Source of the DNA: Rhizobium sp. NXC24
Lineage (GTDB): Bacteria > Pseudomonadota > Alphaproteobacteria > Rhizobiales > Rhizobiaceae
Length of the DNA: 64,000 nt
Reading direction: 5' to 3'
Assembly (NCBI RefSeq): GCF_002944315.1
Contig: NZ_CP024311.1
Span: 1,650,501-1,714,500 of the forward strand
The notes below the pieces were generated by a model. The model was not told the DNA's origin, ran no database searches, and worked only from the letters and a program-made list of their open reading frames with translations. Positions 1 to 8,700 of this stretch are shown here, in pieces. The position numbers were made by a program, and so were the translations under genes. The first letter of the stretch is position 1; every line of letters begins with the position of its first letter.

Positions 1-1
1 C

Positions 2-124
2 GAGCTATCGTCGATGAAGGCTATCGGCGAGGCCGCCGCTAGCATAGCGCGAGCAGTGAAGGGAGCAACTGATGGGGAGCAGAGCAAGGCTAAGAGCGTG
101 GCGTCGGGAGAGCCGTTTGGTTAG
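2..124 (+). CDS. 3' end of an unidentified gene (partial)
   Basis: An open frame enters from the left edge and ends at TAG 122-124, giving about 40 residues that start ELSSMKAIGEAAASIARAV and end ASGEPFG. The composition (Ala, Ser, Lys, Gly) is that of a flexible C-terminal tail, so no family can be named. It converges on the lipoprotein gene that follows. That it is coding rests only on the open frame and codon choice. Confidence 0.4.
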   Translation, partial: ELSSMKAIGEAAASIARAVKGATDGEQSKAKSVASGEPFG

Positions 125-234
125 AAGCAACGACTCCCGAATAGCAATGGACCAGCTATACTACTGGCAGTGGGCACTTGTGCGACGCGATAAGCCATAT
201 CGCTAATTGAGCGCCGGGCGTGTTAGAACGAGGG

Positions 235-1290
235 CTAGAACTCAATCTGGCGCTGCTTGATTGTGTCGATAGCGTGCCTGAAAAGGTCGATTTTATTCTC
301 GACTGCCTTCTGAGTTCCGCATTGTGGGAGATAGTTAGCCCATCGGGGCGTGCCGAACGGCAGATGGGGATTGTATTCGTAGGGCGCGGATTTGTTTTGG
401 ACGTGATATTTCGCCGTGATGCAGATCGGGAAGAATACGGCGGACAGCTCGTTTCTTGCCACCCTTCTGGCATTTAGCAGACCATCGTTTCCGTTAGGGA
501 GCGAGACGTGGGTAAACTCCCATGTCGGTCCACCGGCGAACGAACTAGTTGTCGTGAAATCAACAGTTGTATCGATCTCGCCGGAATACTTTGAATCGAG
601 CGCTGTCTTGGACGCGGCTGGGTAGTCTGCGTTTCCGGGCCAAACCGAAATATCATTTTCATCGCCAAGCATAATCCCGTTCGCAAGGGTCCCAAAGAGG
701 CGTAGCTTTCCTTCCAATTCATTCCCACCCCCGCAGCCTGGAACAGCGCTCGTCCTTTGCGCTTGATCATCGACGATGCGAGGATAGAAATGCGCCTTCG
801 AAGGATTATCTCCCACGAGGCGTGAGAAATCCGCGCTAAAATAATAATGGTTCTGAAGATGGCTTGCCTCACTGATTGAAGCGTCGAGGTTCAGGCTGAG
901 GGGATATTTCGCTGCTCCCCATTTCGAGAAATCGGCCTTGGCACTGCTTCCGACTGTGTTGGTAGCATCCATCGTCACTGAGACACCGCCGATATATTCG
1001 ATCGCCGAGAAAATGTTCTTAAGTGTGAATTCCTGCTCCTCGTTTTTGGTTTGAAGTGGCCGAAGTTGGCTTTCGCCCGAATACTTTGGGGTATTATAGT
1101 ACAGTGGAAGTGATCTCGAACTGTTAGTGGCCTGAAAAAGCTCGCACTTGAAGTTCGCTATAATGGAGGCAAGTCTAGATCGAGTCGCCGCTTCGTTTGT
1201 TTCGTCTGTTCCTACCATGTCAAAAGATGGTGTCACGCCGCATCCACTGAGTAGGAGCAAAGATAGTAAAGTAAGGTTAGTATATCGCAT
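235..1290 (-). CDS. putative outer-membrane or periplasmic lipoprotein, unknown function
   Basis: The 351-aa product begins with a classical type II signal peptide: MRYTNLTL, a Leu-rich core, then lipobox LLSGC with the acylated Cys at residue 17. The mature part is soluble and rich in Asn, Ser and Tyr, with scattered Cys (for example FKCELF and PGCGGG) and no recognised domain. The ATG follows GTGAGAAG. The name lipoprotein rests on the signal alone. Neighbours are unrelated, so context gives no role. Confidence 0.7.
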   Translation of the reverse strand: MRYTNLTLLSLLLLSGCGVTPSFDMVGTDETNEAATRSRLASIIANFKCELFQATNSSRSLPLYYNTPKYSGESQLRPLQTKNEEQEFTLKNIFSAIEYIGGVSVTMDATNTVGSSAKADFSKWGAAKYPLSLNLDASISEASHLQNHYYFSADFSRLVGDNPSKAHFYPRIVDDQAQRTSAVPGCGGGNELEGKLRLFGTLANGIMLGDENDISVWPGNADYPAASKTALDSKYSGEIDTTVDFTTTSSFAGGPTWEFTHVSLPNGNDGLLNARRVARNELSAVFFPICITAKYHVQNKSAPYEYNPHLPFGTPRWANYLPQCGTQKAVENKIDLFRHAIDTIKQRQIEF

Positions 1291-2014
1291 GACTTCTCAC
1301 CCCTATTATTTGGGAGTGAGCCTACTATGATTTTCAAATCAAGGAAGCGGATTCTGTATCTCAGGTTGATTTTGTAACGGGCGTTCGCGCGTGGCACGGG
1401 CCAACAAAAGCGGTACCGGCATTTGCTGTTGCATTAAGGGCGAGACAGTTCGCGGATTTGCCGCAACATGAGTTCCCAAAACCATTGATGTCCTCATCAA
1501 GGCAAATTCGGGGGTGTTGAACCATAATCCGGATCGCTACATTGGCCGATTGACGCAAAAGCGAGTCCGCACGCCTTAGTTTTTGGCACTCGAGCTCAGC
1601 GACTAGTCTTCGGCGGCGTTATTTCACCGAACTGCGCGACGCGGTGCTGGCCTTGACCAGCGAGGCCGCTCAAAACCAATTATCTCGTTCGGCTCTGAGC
1701 AAAATTACATCCGGCATACCATGGATGACGAGGACCGACAGACAAATGTCGTCATGGCGCCCGAATACATTTCATCAAGTCGATCCTCCAGGATCGAGGT
1801 TTGCCAAATAAACTTGTTGATGATTTAGCAGAAGCTCGCGCAGGTGTTGTATTTTGATGGCGTGCCAGAGGAAGAGTAAATTCTGTATGACGCTCTTGAG
1901 TTGGAGTAATATCTGACATTGGTTCCAAATGTCTTGTAATTCGAAGTGATGAGGCGACAGGCGTCCGAGATACACGCTAACGGTTTTCACGGCCGGTCGG
2001 AATAACTGCCAGAG
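1291..2014. other. 724-base gap with degenerate coding-like fragments
   Basis: No gene here is convincing. On the plus strand, short coding-like stretches appear in two frames between about 1570 and 1850 (for example FTELRDAVLALTSEAAQ in one frame, then SFGSEQNYIRHTMDDEDR in another), as expected of a frameshifted gene remnant. I cannot name the family. A 71-codon minus-strand frame at 1775-1990 starts with GTG, lacks a ribosome-binding site and is not accepted as a gene. Confidence 0.3.
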
Positions 2015-3067
2015 CTATGCTAAGACGCCAGTTGGCTCGATCAGTCGATTTATAAGATCGTGGTCCAGGCTCGGATCGCTCAGCAGCTCCTGAACCCTTG
2101 CGGTGCAGGCAACCAATTCGGCTCGATGTTCTGCGGATCTCGATGTTATCCAAGCGGACCGCGCGAAGAGATAATCGATTGCTACCGGCTTGAGTCTGGC
2201 GAATGTAGAGGCCATCGCACGCGTCAGCGCAAGATACTTCGACCCTAAATTCAAAAAAGAGTCCAGTTCGACCTGTGCTGCCGCGAGTTGAGCTTCCATT
2301 TCCTCATCGTCGGGGTGTCTGCGTCGATTTCGCTCAGCCGACAATACTTTTTGCATCTCGGATTGCATTCGCTTGGACCAGGAATGCCGCTCGCCGACGA
2401 GCGCTTCACGGACTAATCCGTAGACGTCGATCGTCGTCTGACCTTTAGGTGCAATCGCTTCCTGCGGGCTTTGGATCGGCTCGACAAAGCCGTTGGATAG
2501 AAAGCGAAGGTGATCAGTAGGCTGATCAGTGCAAGGGTTTAAGAGCAACGGGCATTCGTTGACTAGCTCGGCCTGGCAAGTTGCTCGGGGCGTGCCCGGA
2601 CTAATCGGAAAGCGGTTCGCCTTGCCAGATTTGCGCAAAACGCGCTCGCCATTCTTCAGTCGATGAAACTGCTTCCGCTCACGATTGCAATCTACACATG
2701 ATGGCAAAAGGTTATCGTAAGTTGCGGCTAACCAGTAGTAACCTGGGGCACAACGTCGACCATCGTCATCGATGTAGCCGCCCTTCGGGCGGAAATGCTC
2801 GACTTCCATCGAGTTGGTGTGCGCGTATGGGCTCTCACAATATGCGCATCTCGTTCCGAAAAGTGCCTCCAGAGCTTCTTTAACCGCTTCAGATTTGTAG
2901 ACGGAGAATTTTGGTGCTTTGGTTGGTGCTGGCGGAAGTCCCGGTCTCACCGGCTCGATTCCCCCAAAGAACCAAAGCGCATGTTCGCTTTCCGTGAGAC
3001 CATTTCGGCCAAGCCTCTGCAGAGCCGCTTCGGCATCCGCCGCCGGTCCCCGTTCTATTCTGATCAT
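2015..3067 (-). CDS. HNH endonuclease, PtuB / retron-HNH (TIGR02646-like) family
   Basis: This 350-aa protein carries a zinc-binding HNH module at about residues 74-135: CAYC, then EVEHFRPK with the catalytic His at about 91, then CVDCNRERK. The following ECPLLLNPC block is typical of the HNH partners of Septu (PtuB) and retron Ec78. By family knowledge it would cut DNA or tRNA when released or activated by the ATPase. The ATG at 3067 forms an ATGA overlap with the upstream ATPase stop, so the two are translationally coupled; a longer TTG start at 3103 is less likely. The C-terminal half (about 200-350) is helical and carries no motif I can assign. Nuclease fold is confident; target unknown. 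Confidence 0.85.
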   Translation of the reverse strand: MIRIERGPAADAEAALQRLGRNGLTESEHALWFFGGIEPVRPGLPPAPTKAPKFSVYKSEAVKEALEALFGTRCAYCESPYAHTNSMEVEHFRPKGGYIDDDGRRCAPGYYWLAATYDNLLPSCVDCNRERKQFHRLKNGERVLRKSGKANRFPISPGTPRATCQAELVNECPLLLNPCTDQPTDHLRFLSNGFVEPIQSPQEAIAPKGQTTIDVYGLVREALVGERHSWSKRMQSEMQKVLSAERNRRRHPDDEEMEAQLAAAQVELDSFLNLGSKYLALTRAMASTFARLKPVAIDYLFARSAWITSRSAEHRAELVACTARVQELLSDPSLDHDLINRLIEPTGVLA

Positions 3068-5328
3068 GTTTGGGGTCCACTGCGGCGAGCGGCTTCCTGC
3101 CAAATGGCCGCCAATTCTGCGTTCAGATCTTCCTCGCTCTGCGTCTGCTCTGTCTCGTTTTCGATATCAGACCGTAGCGCCAAAAAGCGATCTATCGCAG
3201 TCAGAAGCCGTCGCTCACGTTCGGTGTTTCCCAATTGTTGTACGCGATTGATTTCATCGCGCAGGCGCAGAATTTCTGCCTTTTCCCGCTCAGTTGGCGT
3301 CGTTTTTCTTAGCAAGAAATTGTATCGATCGAACTGAGCCTGCAGTGCTGGATCGAGAGTGCTAGCAAGACCGAAGTGTTCGGAAGTGAGGATTTGGTCA
3401 ACGCGCATGCCTTCAATCGAGGGTAAATCCGAGACGAGTTTCACGCCTCCACGGGGACCTTTGTGCAGAACCGCGATTTCTCCGTGGCGTAGGCCTCGAA
3501 GACAGAGGGGCTCATGCGTCGTTGCTATAATTTGCATTCCGGGCAAAACGGAACGCATGCTCTCGACGAACCGCAGCTTCCACGAGGGGTGCAGATGGTT
3601 TCCTACCTCGTCGATCAGCACCAGGCCCTGAGCAAGCTCCGGTGTCTTCCATGTCGGCAGAACGAGTGAGAGGATATCGACGACAAGTGCGATAACCGTT
3701 TGATATCCGTCACACAGCCGACCTAGCGGTATGAACTTGCCGAACTCGAACAGTCCCACGTCACCGTCACGACGGACAAGTTCGCGGTCTAGGTCGATGG
3801 CGAGAGCATTTTTGATTGCGATCGCGGCATAGTCGAATTCCTCGGGAGTTGCATCGAGCAGCCAATTTCTTGCGTCAATCAAAGGAACGAACGGATCGAA
3901 AAGATTTTCTATCCGAGCATAGCGCGCACCGGTAGGAATTTGCTCTGGCCGTCGCGGCAAAAGCCTTGTCGAGCCGTAAGCGGCGAGAATTAGTTGGGCA
4001 GCACGGCCACCGGTCGAAACACTACCATCGCGATAGATTTTCAAAATTCGAGGATCGCGAGCGCCGCTGAGGTTGAGGTGTATTTCGGCGCATTCTGCTC
4101 CAGCCTTGACCATACCACCCAAATCGAGATTCAGCGCACCGGTCAGACTGTTGCGGTATTGCTCTCCGAGCAACGCCAGCGCGATCGCTTGTAGTATGGT
4201 GCTCTTTCCGGCGGCGTTTTCGCCTAACAACATTAGCCAAGGGGCTCGCTCTGAACCGTCAGCAATCTTCAGATCCAGCCGGGAAATAGCTCGGAAATTT
4301 TGGATGGAAATAGACTCGATGAAGCGACTACCAATCTGGCGATAGGCGTTCGTTGAATCTGCGCTGTCTTCTTCGAGCGAGTAACTTTCACGCTGAACCT
4401 CAAAGTCAATTAGCGCCCTTTGAGCAAGCCGTTCTTGCCTTCGATTTGCCTCAACAACACCCGGTCGTGCCAATTCCATAATCTCAGGAAATTCTGCAAA
4501 CCCTTCTCCTGGCAGTTCGGAGATTGCTCGACCGATGAGTTGTCTGCACATTCCGGCATAGGCGGCAGACGGCCTCATCATACTTTTTAACTGTTCGATC
4601 ATACTCCCGACTAGATCGTAGTTGTTAAATTCGACTGCGCGAACCATGTTGTTCATCAGATCGGAAGCCTTAACCGCTGTTCTCCGCCTTTCTTCAACGA
4701 GACCTGTTCGATTCAGGCCCAGTAGAGTGATCGTGGTAAGGCCCCTTCGATCGGCGCTTGAGACCGTGCCATCGAAAGAAAAGACCAGAATCGATTCTAC
4801 GTCGTCACTGCACGGATCGAGAAGGAGAGGGCGCTCCGCCGCCAGTTGCTCGACGCTCGAAAGCACTTCTCCGCGCAGGCTTTCGTCTTCCAATGGAAAC
4901 TGCGAACCCTTTCCTGAGCGCGATCGCGATCCCGATCCCGACGATGAACGATAGGAGATGCGGTTGCACTCCATGCAGCTCAAGTAGAGATTTGACCATT
5001 CGTTGGTGAGCCACCAATAATGTAGCGGAAAATGCTGCCCATCGTCTGAAATCAAGCCCGATTTGGGCCGGAACTGATCGATATCGCCGGGACCGGTCGC
5101 TGCAATCACCGATTCACAATAGGCGCACTTGTTATGGAATAACCTTTGAAGCGCCTCTTTGACCGAAGGGTCCCGAAAAATCCTAAACTCGAAAGCGCCG
5201 CGCTGACGATTTCCTGCAAAGTTCTCGTAAAATCTACTTGCCGCTTGAAATTCCCTATCTGCTTTCGACCCCGGAGATCGGTGGAGAATGTCAGGCGCCG
5301 ATACACTATCTCGATCAATCCTGATCAT
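3064..5328 (-). CDS. HNH-like domain fused to AAA/ABC-type ATPase (PtuA-like)
   Basis: The 754-aa protein has two parts. Residues about 1-125 are an HNH-like module paralogous to the downstream protein: same MIRI start, CAYC and CMEC zinc knuckles, but the core reads DIDQFRPK, so the catalytic His is Gln. From about 335 comes an AAA/SMC-type ATPase: Walker A GENAAGKST (about 369-377), signature LCDGYQ (about 538-543), Walker B LVLIDEVGNHLHP (about 570-581) and H-loop TTHEP. This matches PtuA-like ATPases of Septu and retron effectors, where ATPase and HNH are usually separate. ATG 5328 is chosen because it aligns with the paralogue; ATG 5343 is also possible. Likely an antiphage sensor; inferred. 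Confidence 0.8.
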   Translation of the reverse strand: MIRIDRDSVSAPDILHRSPGSKADREFQAASRFYENFAGNRQRGAFEFRIFRDPSVKEALQRLFHNKCAYCESVIAATGPGDIDQFRPKSGLISDDGQHFPLHYWWLTNEWSNLYLSCMECNRISYRSSSGSGSRSRSGKGSQFPLEDESLRGEVLSSVEQLAAERPLLLDPCSDDVESILVFSFDGTVSSADRRGLTTITLLGLNRTGLVEERRRTAVKASDLMNNMVRAVEFNNYDLVGSMIEQLKSMMRPSAAYAGMCRQLIGRAISELPGEGFAEFPEIMELARPGVVEANRRQERLAQRALIDFEVQRESYSLEEDSADSTNAYRQIGSRFIESISIQNFRAISRLDLKIADGSERAPWLMLLGENAAGKSTILQAIALALLGEQYRNSLTGALNLDLGGMVKAGAECAEIHLNLSGARDPRILKIYRDGSVSTGGRAAQLILAAYGSTRLLPRRPEQIPTGARYARIENLFDPFVPLIDARNWLLDATPEEFDYAAIAIKNALAIDLDRELVRRDGDVGLFEFGKFIPLGRLCDGYQTVIALVVDILSLVLPTWKTPELAQGLVLIDEVGNHLHPSWKLRFVESMRSVLPGMQIIATTHEPLCLRGLRHGEIAVLHKGPRGGVKLVSDLPSIEGMRVDQILTSEHFGLASTLDPALQAQFDRYNFLLRKTTPTEREKAEILRLRDEINRVQQLGNTERERRLLTAIDRFLALRSDIENETEQTQSEEDLNAELAAIWQEAARRSGPQT

Positions 5329-5705
5329 CGAGCTCGAATCCATCTCTCAACTGCGTTTAAATGTTCGACTACCTCAGGTTTATTGCTTCGTAAAGACGCT
5401 CGTTTCGCCGTGTCCTAGTGCGGACGGCAAGAAGCAATCCTCCGACCACTGCGTCATGCTCGTCCCCCAGTGCGGCCAGACGGACGCACTGACGAAGGCC
5501 ATCAACTACGGTCAGAATGAAAAGGTCGGCTGTCCGATATAGACGGTCTTCTGGAGTGCATGTTTCACGATGTCACAAAGCAGCAGTCCCACACAATGAA
5601 TTGTCAGTTCGCTTCGGGCCGCCAAAAAATGATACCCAGGAACACGGAGCCCGCAATTTTCAACATCATTCACCGCTCCCGGCAACCTTCGGCCGATCGG
5701 GCGCC
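5329..5705. other. 377-base gap, no gene seen
   Basis: This stretch separates the HNH-ATPase gene from the stop of the DUF4011 helicase gene, both on the minus strand, and should hold the promoter of the two-gene HNH module. Several short frames exist on both strands, but none has a ribosome-binding site or a recognisable product. I see no strong hairpin. Confidence 0.4.
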
Positions 5706-8700
5706 TCAATGTGCGACGAACATTCCGTCCTTCTCAACGATCTGGCCTGCAGCAACAGCGCCATCGATAGCTAATACTAAAACCGACCTCAGTTGAGAGC
5801 TGGTCGATAGGAAGCCGAACACTCTAGCGACCGCAAGGACTAGTTGATCCTTGGATGCCCCGAAATTTTCCTTCAGAACGGCAACGGCTGCCGCCGCGAT
5901 CTCAGAAGGAGGGAGCGCTTCCGGTCGACGCACGCTTAGGGAAGCATCTGAACGGTCTCGGATCACGATTTCCTTGTTCGCCACTGTGTAGAAGCCATCG
6001 TTCCCAACGATTGAGCCGGATCGCACTGCTGCGGACAGACCGGCTTCAACTGCGTCTCGGATACGATTTCCGGCTCGTGCCAGGCCCCATGCAGAACGGA
6101 TCCGGACGACGACTTCGCTGTTATGGATTGGACATTCCGCCGCGACCACGGAGGTAACATAGCGGGCCATTTCACCGACACTTACCTCGTGAGGCTCGCA
6201 GTCCCTTCGAACGCCGATCTTGGCTTCTTCGTAAGGTATAGAGATTTGTTTCCGTTCGGGCGCGGCATGTGCCGTTACCACGTCGACCTCTTCCCGCTCT
6301 TCGACGGTGAAGTGGAGGGGAACTGCTTGCTTCGGTCGGGCAAGATCTTCATCGCGGGCACGCCATTCGCCCTTCGCCGCCTCGATCGCGGCGACGACTT
6401 TGTTGAGCTCGTCTTGCGGACGCAGATACCAATCTGTCGACCAGATCCTATGAATGATCCATCCATGGCTTTCGAGAACATTCTGCCTCAACCGATCGCG
6501 ATCTCTTGCGGATCGCGACGAATGGTATTGATAGCCATCGCACTCTATGCCGAGCACGAACCGGCCTGGCTTTTCAGGGTCGGAAATCGCGAGGTCCACA
6601 AAAAAGCCCGCTGATCCGATCTGGTTTTTGACATCGTAGCCCAGACTCCGGAGCCGATCGCCAACCTGCTCTTCGAATATAGAGTCCGCGTCATTGCCCG
6701 TCGCTTCGGCGATCCCAAACTTTCCGGTTTGAGCGAAGGTCAGGAAGAGTTTGAACGCTACGACGCCCCGGCTCCTTACGCGCTCAAGGTCGATGTCATC
6801 GCCGGTAATAGAAGAGAATACCTCACAGCGCAGCTTGGCACGAGAGATCAAAACGTTAAGACGTCGCTCACCACCGTCGCTATTCAGCGGACCAAAGCTC
6901 ATGGAGATGTAGCCTTGCTGGGTCCGGCCATAGCCAACCGAGATGAAAATCACGTCGCGCTCGTCCCCCTGAATGTTCTCCAGGTTCTTCACAAAGAACG
7001 GTTCAGTCGAGACTTTGTTGAAGAAATCTTCGACGTCAGGATTCTGTCGTCGCAAGAGTTCAAGCTCTTTCAAAACGGCTTGCCGCTGAGCAACGCTGAA
7101 CGTTGCAACGCCAAGCGATTGGCCCGGATTCGATCTAGCGTGGGCAATGACTGCTTCGGCAACCGTCCGTGCCTCGATCGGGTTCGTCCGAGTGTTACCC
7201 CGGTCGTAATGGGCATTCGGCAGATAGTTGAACCGCAGGCCCATGCCTGCGATCGCATCGTAGGGGCTAGGGACAATAAACAGGCGGTTGTCGTAGAATT
7301 CTCGGTTGGAAACCGCGATGAGGGATTGGTGCTTGCTTCGATAGTGCCACCGCAACATTCGGTCGGGCATGCCCTTGGCGAGGCAGAGATCGAGAATGGA
7401 TTCCGCGTCGCGAGCTCGTAGCGTGACATCCTCCGCGTCCTCATCAGCCTCATTAATGTCGGTGGTCAGTTTGGCGAAGAAGCGGGTAGGGGGAAGCTGA
7501 CGCTCGTCGCCAACGATCACGACCTGCTTGGCACGTGCGATGGCGCCCAGTGCGTCGACGGGCTCAACCTGTGAAGCCTCGTCGATCACCAGAAGATCGA
7601 AAGCCACCGCGCCTGGCTTCAGGAACTGAGCCACCGAAAGTGGGCTCATCATGAAAATCGGTTTGATCTGCTGGATCGCCGGTCCTGCGCGTTCCAAAAG
7701 CATACGGATGGGCAGATGATTTTTCTTCTTCGCCAGTTCCGCGTTCAGCACTCCCAATGGCCCGATTCCGGCGTTCCCACGTGGCAATTCTTCAGCATGT
7801 CTGGTCACGATCTTTTCGCGTGTCAGGCTAACTCGTGCGGCCTCCAGCTCTCGAAACTTTCCGACCGTACGACTGTGCAGATCGCCGTCGAACCGCTTGA
7901 GTTCGGGCATCTTTTCGAAAAAGGCGTTGCGAATTGCCTGGTAGTAGGCACGTTCCATGGATGGCCTAAGCGACGCAGCATCAAGGCGGCCCGCCGTCGT
8001 TGCAACGACTATTTCCTGCAGACCCAGGGACGAGGCGTGGTGGCATCTATCGACGAAGGAAATCCACTTCGTAATGCTTTCGACGTTCGCGTGCCAGGCG
8101 TCGACCTTTGCACGGATTGTTTCGAGTGGCGCTTTCGCCAGCTCATTGCTCCCAATCGCATGAAGCTCGTTGAGATCGATAAATTGGACCAATTCTCCCC
8201 ACTGCCGAACCACTTCACGATAGTGAACGTCGAGAGCAAGCAGGCTGTTTTTGAGAGCAGCAATATCGGAAACCTTGGCAATCCTGGTTCTGGCTTCGGC
8301 GTCCAGCACCGGGCGGTATTGCATGTCCCACGAAACGATCCGTGAAAGCTTGGACCAATCTGACGCTTCGCCTTTCCAGTCGTTTCCAAAGACTGATTTT
8401 CCAAGCTCGCTATGCGCAACGATGGCCTTCCGCCGCTTCTGTCCAGCCATGAGGAGATCAATGGCGTCCAACCGGGCTTTCTGCCCTTTGGGTAGATCGG
8501 CCTTCATATACGATCGAAGAACGGAAAGCTGGCTCCGATAGCCTCCGTTCAGGAAGCGGAATAGGGAGGCTCCGTGTGCAGCAATTGCAGATCGCGTCTC
8601 CGCGGGGTTCGCGTCCCATGCGGCTTCCGAGAAAGTGGCATCGATCTTGCCAACTATCTCACGCAGTTTTTGCCCCTCGTTGACGAGTTCCGCAACCGCT

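Noticed and set aside
1775..1990. 71-codon minus-strand frame after the HNH gene
   Set aside because: GTG start without ribosome-binding site. No homology recognised, and composition is biased.
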